Source: Mucilaginibacter oryzae (GTDB lineage Bacteria > Bacteroidota > Bacteroidia > Sphingobacteriales > Sphingobacteriaceae). Taken from it: a stretch of 64,000 nucleotides of DNA. Within the stretch, counting starts at the first letter, position 1, and the number at the start of each line of letters is the position of its first letter. The position numbers and the translations under genes were made by a program. The DNA lies in NCBI RefSeq assembly GCF_003148845.1, contig NZ_QGHA01000005.1, positions 366,795 to 430,794 of the forward strand, written 5' to 3'. Positions 28,245 to 36,450 of this stretch are shown here, one piece after another. The notes beneath the pieces are model-generated. The model had not been told where the DNA came from and did no database searches. It saw only the letters and a list, made by a program, of their open reading frames with translations.

Positions 28245-29501
28245 TTATTTTTTTAGTACAAGCTCCTGAATATCACCATAAGTTTCGTAGCTTGATGTGA
28301 TCACTTTATCGCCCGGGTTCAAACCTTCGGTCACCACATAATAATCCGGGCTTTGACGGCCAAGTTGTATATTCACCTTATAGGCTCTGGTGCCATCTTC
28401 GCTCACTTTAAAAATCCAGTTACCGCCGGTTTGCTGGAAGAAACCGCCTTTAGGTACAAGCACGGCCTGCATCTGGTCGCTCAGCGCTAAACGTACCTGC
28501 AAGGTTTGCCCTTTACGGATGCCGGTCGGCGCGGCGCCTACAAACTGCATATCAACCTGGAAACTACCTGTAGATTTTACCTGTGTATACACCTTTTTAA
28601 TAACCAGGTTATAGGTTTTGTCGGCAAACTGGAAATCGCCCTTTAAGCCGGTGTATATACGTGAAAGGTAGTGTTCGTCAATATCAACCCTAACCTTAAA
28701 GCCTGATTGTACGTCTATCTGCCCCAGGTGCTCCCCTTTGTTTTTGTTTTGACCAACTTCGGCATCCATCGAAGTTAATTGCCCGTCGATCGGTGCCCTC
28801 AATACCAGGCCGGCCACTTTTTTGCGCATCAGTTCGAGCGTGGTTTTCATGTGGCTGTATTGTTCCTGTGCTTGTGAAGCCTGTTGCTTAACCAGTGCGG
28901 TATCCTGCGATAAAATCTGTTTGGCCAGTTTATAGCGGTTAACCTGGTAATCATAAGTATTTTTAGCAGATTGGTATTCCTGCAGCCCTATAGCTTTTTG
29001 ATCGTAAAGGTGCTTATCCAGTTTGTAAATCCTTTCAGCTTCTTTATAAGCATTTTCTACATCGGCCATGGTGTTCAGCTTGCTGATGGTATTTTGCTGG
29101 GCGTTGTTATGCGAAATCTGCATCTGGGTTTGCTCGGCGTATACAGCGGTTTCCTGGTTGGCCAGGTTAAGTTCCAGATCTGTGTTTGACAGTTTCAAAA
29201 TCGGGTCGCCTTTTTTAAGGGTAGCACCGTCTTCAACATACTTTTCTTCAACAACGCCGCCTTCAGATGCATCAAGATATATGGTAGTTAGCGGCATAAC
29301 CACACCGTTAACAGGGATAAATTCCTGGAAAGGGCCTTTAGTGATAGTGCTTATAGTTAATCGTTCGGTATCAACATCCAGTTTGCTTTTGCCCGATGTT
29401 AAATAAATGCTGCCCCCAATTAGTATAATAACGCCTGTAATACCTGCAATGGTTAGTATTCGTTTGCTGTTCCAGGTCTTTTTCTCAATTTTTCTGTCCA
29501 C
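28245..29501 (-). CDS. Periplasmic adaptor (HlyD/MacA-like) of the ABC system
   Basis: A 418-residue membrane-fusion protein. One N-terminal helix (RILTIAGITGVIILIGGSIY), a lipoyl/barrel-sandwich half (VVEEKYVEDGATLKKGDPIL), a long coiled-coil hairpin rich in Gln/Lys, the second lipoyl half (GLVLRAPIDGQLTS), then beta-barrel and proximal domains. Such proteins link an inner-membrane MacB complex to an outer-membrane channel. A GTG start at 29501 is chosen: the frame continues to a TTG at 29549, but that stretch contains the putative promoter. No TolC-like gene is present in the window. Confidence 0.88.
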   Translation of the reverse strand: MDRKIEKKTWNSKRILTIAGITGVIILIGGSIYLTSGKSKLDVDTERLTISTITKGPFQEFIPVNGVVMPLTTIYLDASEGGVVEEKYVEDGATLKKGDPILKLSNTDLELNLANQETAVYAEQTQMQISHNNAQQNTISKLNTMADVENAYKEAERIYKLDKHLYDQKAIGLQEYQSAKNTYDYQVNRYKLAKQILSQDTALVKQQASQAQEQYSHMKTTLELMRKKVAGLVLRAPIDGQLTSMDAEVGQNKNKGEHLGQIDVQSGFKVRVDIDEHYLSRIYTGLKGDFQFADKTYNLVIKKVYTQVKSTGSFQVDMQFVGAAPTGIRKGQTLQVRLALSDQMQAVLVPKGGFFQQTGGNWIFKVSEDGTRAYKVNIQLGRQSPDYYVVTEGLNPGDKVITSSYETYGDIQELVLKK

Positions 29502-29530
29502 TGTATTTTTATAATATTTTGTAAGTGACA

Positions 29531-29546
29531 ACAAAAACACATGCCA
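29531..29546 (-). promoter_or_regulatory. Candidate promoter of the adaptor-ATPase-permease unit
   Basis: TGGCATG-TGTT-TTTGT on the minus strand starting at 29546. The first element is close to the sigma-54 -24 consensus TGGCAYG, while the -12 part is weak (TTTGT instead of TTGCW). It lies exactly 54 bp from the distal end of the tandem boxes, as does TGGTATG at 18184. Transcription would begin shortly before the GTG start at 29501. Confidence 0.45.
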
Positions 29547-29599
29547 CAAATTAAATAACTGTTTTACAATAACTTAAACACCTTTTATTCACTTAAAGC

Positions 29600-29637
29600 G
29601 TACGCTTCTGTTACAGCAAGTGTACGGTATTGATACA
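29600..29637 (-). promoter_or_regulatory. Tandem activator boxes before the adaptor gene
   Basis: Boxes GTACGCTTCTGTTACA (29600) and GTACGGTATTGATACA (29622), 22 bp apart, match the pair at 18238-18275. They lie in the divergent region between the adaptor gene and the NtrC-type regulator gene, so they could serve either side. The 29502-29961 gap contains nothing else identified beyond a possible -7 element TATTTTTG at 29825-29832 facing the regulator gene. Confidence 0.65.
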
Positions 29638-29961
29638 GTGTATTTACAAGTTGTTTAAGCATAAATCAGCATGCTTTGGTTTTCCGCTTCATTGTGAAGC
29701 ATTTACATCCTGCATATGGTAAAAAACAATGCGTTTAGCATAAATTTTGTAACGTATGCGGCTGTTAACAAGTCTTTACAGTTCACAGTAGATGGATCAT
29801 GGTTCATGGCAGAATGTGAAAGTTTATTTTTGCCGATGCCTTATAAAGGAGTACAATTTACTTTAAATTTATAACTTTTGTTAAATTGACAACTTCAATT
29901 AATCATGCATCGGGATTTGCGGCCATGAACAATGATCTGTGAACTATTAACTAACATATAA

Positions 29962-31326
29962 ATGATACTAAAAAAAGCCACCGTTTTGATTGTTGATGAC
30001 GACCCGGATGTATTAACCGCGGTTAAGCTGTTATTAAAGCCAGAAGCAAAAGAAATCATCACGGAAAAAAACCCGGAAAACCTTAACTGGCTGTTGCAGC
30101 GCAACGAGGTTGACCTGGTATTGCTCGATATGAACTTTAACAGCGCCATCAATACCGGTAACGAGGGCCTGTACTGGCTGCGCAAAGTGAAAGAATGGAA
30201 ACCCAACGTATGCGTGATCATGATAACCGCCTACGGCGATATTGATCTGGCCGTGCGCTCGTTAAAAGAGGGCGCCAATGATTTTGTGGTGAAGCCGTGG
30301 CATAATGAAAAACTGCTCAACACCATAAGCGATCTGCTGGAAAAAAAAGAAGGCGGGGGTACAAAAAGCAGCAAAGCAACCGTTAAGAACGCCGCGGGCG
30401 ATACGTCGATCCTCGGCGAATCGGACGTGATGCAGGATATTTTTTATAAGGTAAACAAAATAGCCCCTACCGACGCCAATATTTTGATTTTGGGCGAAAA
30501 CGGCACCGGGAAGGATTTGATGGCAAAGGCTATTCATGAACGCTCATTACGGGCGGATAAACCTTTTGTTAAGGTGGATGTTGGCGCTTTAACAGATACA
30601 TTATTTGAAAGCGAACTTTTCGGACACAAAAAAGGGGCTTTTACCGATGCCAGGGAAGACCGGATGGGCCGCTTTGAGGAAGCCCAGGGCGGTACCCTCT
30701 TTTTGGATGAGATAGGCAATATCAGCCTGCAGCAACAGGCCAAACTGCTTACCATTTTACAAAACCGACAGGTAACCCGCCTGGGTACCAACAAACCGGT
30801 TGACGTTGATATCAGGCTGATCTGCGCTACCAATGTACCCTTAAGCGAACTGGCTAATGAAAACAAGTTCAGAAAGGATTTGATCTATCGCATCAATACC
30901 GTAGAGATCAATATGCCGCCTTTGCGCCGCCGCAATGAGGACATTGTAATTTTAGCGCGTCACTTTGCCAAACAATATGCCGCCAAATACCTGAAACCGG
31001 CTATGGATTTTGACGCCGCGGCCATTAACAAACTCAAAATGTACAACTTCCCGGGCAACGTGCGCGAATTACAATATACCATTGAGCGCGCCGTAATTAT
31101 GGCTGATGATAACATTTTGAGGCCCGACGATTTGATTTTTTCGATATTGGAAACCAATACCGAAAGCAGCGTAACTGATGCCGACAACATACCGCTAAGT
31201 ACCCTCGAAAAAAACGCCATACTCAGGGTTATTGAAAAGCATAACGGCAACATTACACGTGCCGCCAAAGAACTTGGCCTTACCCGCACCGCCTTATACC
31301 GAAGATTGAGCAAATATGATATTTAA
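29962..31326 (+). CDS. NtrC-family sigma-54-dependent response regulator
   Basis: A 454-residue three-domain activator. Receiver domain 5-125 with acidic pocket D12-D14, phospho-acceptor D56 and K111; AAA+ domain with Walker A GENGTGK (178-184), a GAFTDA loop (225-230) in place of GAFTGA, and Walker B (243-250); Fis-type helix-turn-helix at about 428-450. Family members use ATP to remodel sigma-54 polymerase. The gene is divergent from the ABC operon and overlaps the downstream kinase gene by 11 nt. It probably binds the tandem boxes at 29600 and 18238. The Gly-to-Asp change in the loop is noteworthy. Confidence 0.93.
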   Translation: MILKKATVLIVDDDPDVLTAVKLLLKPEAKEIITEKNPENLNWLLQRNEVDLVLLDMNFNSAINTGNEGLYWLRKVKEWKPNVCVIMITAYGDIDLAVRSLKEGANDFVVKPWHNEKLLNTISDLLEKKEGGGTKSSKATVKNAAGDTSILGESDVMQDIFYKVNKIAPTDANILILGENGTGKDLMAKAIHERSLRADKPFVKVDVGALTDTLFESELFGHKKGAFTDAREDRMGRFEEAQGGTLFLDEIGNISLQQQAKLLTILQNRQVTRLGTNKPVDVDIRLICATNVPLSELANENKFRKDLIYRINTVEINMPPLRRRNEDIVILARHFAKQYAAKYLKPAMDFDAAAINKLKMYNFPGNVRELQYTIERAVIMADDNILRPDDLIFSILETNTESSVTDADNIPLSTLEKNAILRVIEKHNGNITRAAKELGLTRTALYRRLSKYDI

Positions 31327-32659
31327 CCGTTACGAATGGCGGCTCCTGCTGCGCGTTTTCTTGCTGCTGGTTGTTTTAGTGGTTACGGCCTTTGTAATAG
31401 TTCACCTTGGTCAGCTTTTGTACCTGGTGATCCTGCTGCCACTCGTGGCCTACTCGGTTCTGGATATGATCCGTTTTCAGCGAAAAGCCCAGGATGAAGT
31501 GAGTCAGTTTGTAGAGTCGATCCAATACCGTGATTTTTCGAGGCATTTTGACGTAAGAAAAGCGCCCAATGAGTTGAAACCGTTACGAAAAGGGTTTAAC
31601 GATATCAATACCACCTTCAAGCTCATCAGCCGTGAGCGCGAAACACAATACCATTACCTGCAAAAAATACTTGAATTGGTTGATACCGGCATCTTATCCT
31701 ACGAGGAGGAAACCGGCGAGACGGGTTGGATCAATGAGGCCTTTAAAAACATCATTGGCGTACCTTATCTTAAAACAGTTCACTCGCTCGAAAAAAGGCA
31801 ACCTGATTTGTACGCCCAACTCATTAAACTAAAACCGGGCGAAAGCAAAATTATCACGGTAACACGAGGCAATCAGCAGGTTAAAATACTGGTAAGCGCC
31901 AGTTTGATGCGAAGCGACGAAAAACTGTACAAACTCATCGCTTTCCAGAACGTGAACGAAGCATTAGACGAAACCGAATCAAAAGCATGGTCAAAACTGC
32001 TTAACGTGATGACACATGAGATCATGAACTCGGTAGCGCCTATCTCTTCACTGGCTGATACCTTAAAAAACCGCCTGCAAAGCCCGGATATTACCGAAAA
32101 CCTTGATCATAGCGACCTCGAAGATATCGAATTGGGCATTGATACCATTAAACGCCGCAGCGAAGGCCTCCTTAAATTTACCGAAAGCTACCGCAGCCTG
32201 AACAAGATCACCAAACTCGATCTGAATAAAATCATGGTTCGCGATATTTTCGAAAACCTGAACAGCCTGATGACCCCTACCCTCGAGAAAAAAAATATCG
32301 AGTTGGAGATCATCCTGCGCGACCCGGCCCTTGCTATTGAAGCCGACATTAACCTGATTGAACAGGTAATGATCAATTTGCTGGTGAACGCCATCGAAGC
32401 GGTAAAAGACCGCGAAGAACCCCGCATTACACTCACTGCCGAGATTCAAAGCGGCAAAACTTTTGTAAAAGTGATTGATAATGGCTTAGGTATGCCGCCT
32501 GAACTGTTGGATAAGATCTTTATCCCTTTTTTCAGCACCCGTAAAACAGGCAGCGGCATTGGTTTAAGTTTGTGTAAGCAGATTATGCTGCTGCATAAAG
32601 GCAATATCCAGGTGCAATCTACCGAGGGTAAAGGTTCGGCGTTTATATTATCGTTTTAG
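31316..32659 (+). CDS. Membrane sensor histidine kinase
   Basis: A 447-residue kinase, partner of the preceding regulator by 11-nt overlap. Two N-terminal helices (about 10-32 and 34-50) with almost no periplasmic loop, a PAS-like segment (about 110-215), the phospho-acceptor H234 in VMTHEIMNSV, and a HATPase_c domain with NLLVNAIEAV, DNGLGMP and GSGIGLSLC. The tiny extracytoplasmic part suggests that it senses the membrane or an internal signal rather than a periplasmic ligand. Confidence 0.92.
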   Translation: MIFNRYEWRLLLRVFLLLVVLVVTAFVIVHLGQLLYLVILLPLVAYSVLDMIRFQRKAQDEVSQFVESIQYRDFSRHFDVRKAPNELKPLRKGFNDINTTFKLISRERETQYHYLQKILELVDTGILSYEEETGETGWINEAFKNIIGVPYLKTVHSLEKRQPDLYAQLIKLKPGESKIITVTRGNQQVKILVSASLMRSDEKLYKLIAFQNVNEALDETESKAWSKLLNVMTHEIMNSVAPISSLADTLKNRLQSPDITENLDHSDLEDIELGIDTIKRRSEGLLKFTESYRSLNKITKLDLNKIMVRDIFENLNSLMTPTLEKKNIELEIILRDPALAIEADINLIEQVMINLLVNAIEAVKDREEPRITLTAEIQSGKTFVKVIDNGLGMPPELLDKIFIPFFSTRKTGSGIGLSLCKQIMLLHKGNIQVQSTEGKGSAFILSF

Positions 32660-32660
32660 C

Positions 32661-32684
32661 CCCCCGGCCCCCTAAAGGGGGAGT
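32661..32684. repeat. C/G-rich intergenic hairpin after the kinase gene
   Basis: CCCCC (32668-32672), loop TAAA, GGGGG (32677-32681), preceded by another C-run and followed by GAGTTT. It begins two bases after the kinase stop. It could end transcription, and it is similar to the C/G-rich hairpins near 22.0 kb. Confidence 0.45.
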
Positions 32685-32794
32685 TTAAGCGCGTCACTTA
32701 TGACTTTGGGGAAACTTACGAAGTTTTGGGAACTTTGTAAGTTTAGTACATATCGTCATCCCGCCTTCCCGGAAATCATTCCAAATCCAGGTCC

Positions 32795-32835
32795 TGCCAA
32801 TTTGACAATATAACCACAATTGGAACAACCCTTGA
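32795..32835 (+). promoter_or_regulatory. Candidate htpG promoter region
   Basis: A near-perfect dyad TGCCAATTTGACA (32795-32807) is followed by TGGAACA-ACCC-TTGAT (32821-32835), which has the spacing of a sigma-54-like -24/-12 pair, though the -12 GC is GA. It lies 60 nt before the htpG start. Assignment is tentative. Confidence 0.3.
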
Positions 32836-32895
32836 TAGCACAAGCGTAACAATCATTTTAAATCAACCTTATTAAAATATTATTAAAATATAGTT

Positions 32896-34779
32896 ATGCA
32901 AGAAAAAGGCAGCATTTCGATCCACACCGAAAACATTTTCCCAATCATTAAGAAGTTTTTATACTCTGATAACGAGATCTTTTTACGCGAACTGGTATCA
33001 AACGCGGTAGATGCTACCCAGAAAATTAAACGTTTGGCTTCATTAGGCCAATACAACGGCGAACTTGGTGACCTACGCGTTGAAGTTGCTTTTGATGCCG
33101 ACAAAAAGACAATCACCATTAGTGATAATGGTATCGGTATGACCGCCGAAGAGATTAAAAAATACATCAACCAGATCGCTTTTTCGGGCGCTACCGAGTT
33201 CATGGAGAAGTTTAAGGAAGCTAAAGATGCCAATGAGATTATCGGTCGTTTTGGCTTAGGCTTCTACTCGGCGTTTATGGTGGCCGATAAGGTGGAAATC
33301 CAGACGCTTTCATACCAGGAAGGCGCTGAGCCTGCTTTCTGGGTTTGTGACGGCAGCACCGAATTTGAAATTGGCGAAGGTATTTTAGAAGAGCGCGGCA
33401 CCGAAATTACGCTGTATATCAACGAGGAATCAACCGAATTTTTAAGTAAGTATAAACTGCAGGAGATCCTGGATAAATACTGCAAATTTTTACCTGTACC
33501 TATTAAATTCGGCACCAAAACAGAATCTGTTGAAGACGGTGTTGACGAAGAAGGTAAAACCAAATACACTTCGGTTGAAGTTGATAACATCATCAATACC
33601 ACCAACCCGATCTGGACCAAATCCCCTTCTGAATTAAAGGATGAGGACTACCTCGACTTTTACAAACAGCTTTATCCTTTCAGCGAAGATCCGTTGTTCT
33701 GGATCCACCTGAACGTTGATTATCCTTTCAACCTTACCGGTGTACTCTACTTCCCTAAACTGAAAAACGATTTCGAGTTCCAGAAAAACAAGATCAAATT
33801 ATTTAGCCGCCAGGTATTTATTACCGACGAGGTGAAAGATATTGTTCCTGAATTTTTAATGCTGCTGCACGGTGTGATCGACTCACCGGATATCCCGCTG
33901 AACGTTTCACGCAGCTTCCTGCAGGCCGATAGCAATGTAAAACGCATCAGCAGCTATATCACCAAGAAAGTAGCTGATAAATTGGCAGAACTTTTCAAAG
34001 CTGACCGCAAAGCCTATGAAGAAAAATGGACCGACATTGGCCTGTTTGTAAAATACGGTATGGTGAGCGAAGATAAGTTTGCCGAAAAAGCCAAAGATTT
34101 TGTGTTGGTTACCAATACCGAAAAACAAAACTTTACTTTACCTGAATACAAAGACAAAGTTGAAGGCAACCAAACAGATAAAGACGGTCAGCTGGTTTAC
34201 CTGTACACCAACAACCCGGCAAAACAGGATTCGTTTATCCAGTCGGCTAATAAAAAAGGGTACGATGTGCTGGTGATGGATTCGCCTATTGACAACCACT
34301 TTATCAGTCATTTAGAACAAAAGCTCGACAAAACTTCGTTGAAACGCGTTGATGCCGACGTTGCCGATAAACTGATTAAAAAAGACGATGCCCCTGAAAC
34401 CGTGCTAACCGAAGAGCAAAGCACTAAAGTTAAAGACATCTTTAACAAAGCTATTAACAAACCGGCCTACAACGTACAAATTGAAAGCTTAAACCCTGAT
34501 GAACTGCCGGTAACCATTACCATGGACGAGTTTATGCGCCGTATGAAAGATATGGCAGCTATGGGTGGCGGCATGGGTTTTTATGGCAATATGCCGGATA
34601 ACTACAAAGTTATTGTAAACGGTAACCACAAATTGGTAAGCCGCATATTGCAGGAAGAAGATGAAGCCGTACAGGCCCAGCTTTCAAAACAAGCGTTTGA
34701 TTTGGCCTTACTATCGCAAGGTTTACTAACCGGTGCCGATTTAACCGAGTTTGTTAAACGCAGTGTTAGTTTGATATAA
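32896..34779 (+). CDS. htpG: Molecular chaperone HtpG (Hsp90)
   Basis: A 627-residue Hsp90 homologue that folds and stabilises client proteins in the cytoplasm using ATP. The N-terminal GHKL ATPase domain shows ELVSNAVDA, the DNGIGM motif near residue 75, and GRFGLGFYS near 117; the middle domain contains NVSRSFLQAD with the catalytic arginine; the C-terminal dimerisation region follows. The length fits bacterial HtpG. Monocistronic: a terminator follows. Confidence 0.97.
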   Translation: MQEKGSISIHTENIFPIIKKFLYSDNEIFLRELVSNAVDATQKIKRLASLGQYNGELGDLRVEVAFDADKKTITISDNGIGMTAEEIKKYINQIAFSGATEFMEKFKEAKDANEIIGRFGLGFYSAFMVADKVEIQTLSYQEGAEPAFWVCDGSTEFEIGEGILEERGTEITLYINEESTEFLSKYKLQEILDKYCKFLPVPIKFGTKTESVEDGVDEEGKTKYTSVEVDNIINTTNPIWTKSPSELKDEDYLDFYKQLYPFSEDPLFWIHLNVDYPFNLTGVLYFPKLKNDFEFQKNKIKLFSRQVFITDEVKDIVPEFLMLLHGVIDSPDIPLNVSRSFLQADSNVKRISSYITKKVADKLAELFKADRKAYEEKWTDIGLFVKYGMVSEDKFAEKAKDFVLVTNTEKQNFTLPEYKDKVEGNQTDKDGQLVYLYTNNPAKQDSFIQSANKKGYDVLVMDSPIDNHFISHLEQKLDKTSLKRVDADVADKLIKKDDAPETVLTEEQSTKVKDIFNKAINKPAYNVQIESLNPDELPVTITMDEFMRRMKDMAAMGGGMGFYGNMPDNYKVIVNGNHKLVSRILQEEDEAVQAQLSKQAFDLALLSQGLLTGADLTEFVKRSVSLI

Positions 34780-34830
34780 AACTTTTGCCTCTTGAGGTAA
34801 ATTTCATTAACCACAGTTTCATATTTTCAT

Positions 34831-34861
34831 AAAAAAACCACTCCTAAAGGGTGGTTTTTTT
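34831..34861 (+). terminator. Rho-independent terminator after htpG
   Basis: Perfect 11-bp stem (34831-34841 AAAAAAACCAC with 34851-34861), 9-nt loop, ending in seven T. It lies 50 nt past the htpG stop. Confidence 0.85.
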
Positions 34862-34944
34862 ATTTGAAACATTGTTTAAATTTGGATGTAATTAATTAAA
34901 CCTGAGCTACCAATTACTGTCAAATCTTTTTTAAACATTTTATC

Positions 34945-35463
34945 ATGAAGCTTTTCACCCGGTTAGCCTTCGCGGCTTTATTCATATTGATCAGTGTTAA
35001 CAGTACTTATGCGCAAACCAAAACAAAGGCCGAAAAAAAAGCGGCCGAGCGCGCTAAAATTAAAGAGATGGTTGAAGCGCAGAATTTTGTTTTTAAAGCA
35101 ACCAACGCTTCGCCAATGAGGGGTGGCAACAGACAGTTAACATCGGATTACGATTTCACGGTGGGAAAAGATACCGTGGTAGCTTTCCTCCCCTATTTCG
35201 GTCGGGCGTTTGTGGCGCCTAACCCCGGCACAACCGACGGCGGTATTAAAGTAAACACCACCAGATTCAGCTATTCGTCGGTACAAAAAGGGGGCGGCTG
35301 GAATATCATCATCAAACCCAAAGATAAAAACATAGCCGACTGGCGCGATGTACAAAGCTTTAACCTCAGCATTTCGCAGGATGGTTACGGCTCGTTACAG
35401 GTGATCAGCACCAATCGCGATGCCATTACATTTACAGGCTATATTGAAGCAAGGAGCAAGTAA
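34945..35463 (+). CDS. Exported DUF4251 family protein
   Basis: A 172-residue protein with a signal peptide (MKLFTRLAFAALFILISVNS, cleavage after YAQ), a Lys/Glu-rich helix, and a beta-rich domain with MRGGNRQLTSDYDF and PYFGRAFVAP, the pattern of DUF4251. The family is widespread in Bacteroidota and its function is unknown. Probably periplasmic. No operon partner. Confidence 0.85.
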   Translation: MKLFTRLAFAALFILISVNSTYAQTKTKAEKKAAERAKIKEMVEAQNFVFKATNASPMRGGNRQLTSDYDFTVGKDTVVAFLPYFGRAFVAPNPGTTDGGIKVNTTRFSYSSVQKGGGWNIIIKPKDKNIADWRDVQSFNLSISQDGYGSLQVISTNRDAITFTGYIEARSK

Positions 35464-35495
35464 GCTGAAAGCCGAAGACTAAAAGCACAAAGCAT

Positions 35496-35531
35496 AAAAG
35501 GGCCTGGAGCATATAAAGCTTTAGGCCTTTT
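35496..35531. terminator. Bidirectional terminator between DUF4251 and eutC genes
   Basis: AAAAGGGCCTGGAGC (35496-35510) pairs imperfectly with GCTTTAGGCCTTTT (35518-35531) around a short loop. A runs on the left and T runs on the right would allow termination in either direction for the two converging genes. Confidence 0.6.
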
Positions 35532-35535
35532 GCTT

Positions 35536-36294
35536 TCAGCTTTCAGCTATCAACCCCGCATTGTCCTTTAGCTCTACGCCGGATAGCTGTAATTTAAACG
35601 CCTCGCTGATTAAATAAAATATTTTCTTTGCAGCCTTTTTATAGCTCAGGCCCTTATGCCGGATGTTTGAAACGCAATTGCGCGATTCGTCGGTTAAGCC
35701 CGGTTTAGGGTTGTAGGTAAGATATGCGCCCAGGCTATCGGCCGCGCTCAGGCCGGGGCGCTCGCCTATCAGGATCAGTGAAAGTTTGGCATTCAGGCCA
35801 GAGCCAATGTCATCACCAATAGCCACCCGGCCTTGTTCAACAAGGCTCATCGGCGCAAGCTTAAAACCATTACCGCTTAATAAAGGAATCAGCGCATCAA
35901 GCAGCCCCTTGGTGTTTTCATTTACCGCCGTGGCCGAAAGACCATCTGCAACTATAATAGCCACATCGTTTTCCGTCCGGTAATCCTGTAACAAATTTAA
36001 GGACGCATCATTAAGCCTGCGCCCCAGGTCTGGCCTTTGCAGGTACTGCCGCCTGTCGGTAACCTGGCTGTGTAAATGTAAAACAGGCACACAGAACTGC
36101 CCAAGTGATGAAGTAAGTTTATCAACTGCCAGTTCTGAATAAACGGCATCACGCGCGTGGGCATGTGCCAGTTTAAACTCCAGTGATTGTTTTAAGGGAA
36201 TGCTTGTTCCCACGCGGCCAATGGCAATCCTCGCCGTGGTAAATTCCTGCAAGGCTTTTAATGGTTCAATTTCGTGCGGGATATTTCGTTTCAT
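35536..36294 (-). CDS. eutC: Ethanolamine ammonia-lyase small subunit EutC
   Basis: A 252-residue subunit that, with EutB, forms the adenosylcobalamin-dependent lyase that converts ethanolamine to acetaldehyde and ammonia. The sequence has the family features TTARIAIGRVGTSIPL, HAHARDAV, IIVADGLSATAV near residue 160, and LIGERPGLSAADSLG. The length fits EutC. It follows eutB after a 156-nt gap filled with palindromic repeats. Confidence 0.95.
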   Translation of the reverse strand: MKRNIPHEIEPLKALQEFTTARIAIGRVGTSIPLKQSLEFKLAHAHARDAVYSELAVDKLTSSLGQFCVPVLHLHSQVTDRRQYLQRPDLGRRLNDASLNLLQDYRTENDVAIIVADGLSATAVNENTKGLLDALIPLLSGNGFKLAPMSLVEQGRVAIGDDIGSGLNAKLSLILIGERPGLSAADSLGAYLTYNPKPGLTDESRNCVSNIRHKGLSYKKAAKKIFYLISEAFKLQLSGVELKDNAGLIAES

Positions 36295-36330
36295 TTAATC
36301 GGCAGTAATTTACTCATATATATTATCCGG

Positions 36331-36432
36331 CGTTCGTTTGCAACGAGTGCTTAATTGGGTTTGCGTTTATAACGCAAACCGCGCGATGCAATCGCGAAAC
36401 CGTGTTAAGCGCTCGTTACAAACGAGCGCAAG
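36331..36432. repeat. REP-like palindromic element between eutB and eutC
   Basis: Four consecutive hairpins: 36331-36349, 36359-36378 (TTTGCGTTtatAACGCAAA), 36382-36396 (CGCGATTGC-like) and 36409-36429 (GCGCTCGTT-aca-AACGAGCGC, 9-bp perfect stem). In reverse complement the order TTGCGCTC...GAGCGCTTAAC..GG matches the two 51-bp units at 44128 and 44192. Confidence 0.7.
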
Positions 36433-36450
36433 TCAAAAAGCTTTCAGCTT

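Noticed and set aside
29502..29549. Upstream TTG start of the adaptor gene
   Set aside because: This stretch holds the conserved TGGYATG element, and a GTG at 29501 opens a normal membrane-anchor N-terminus.
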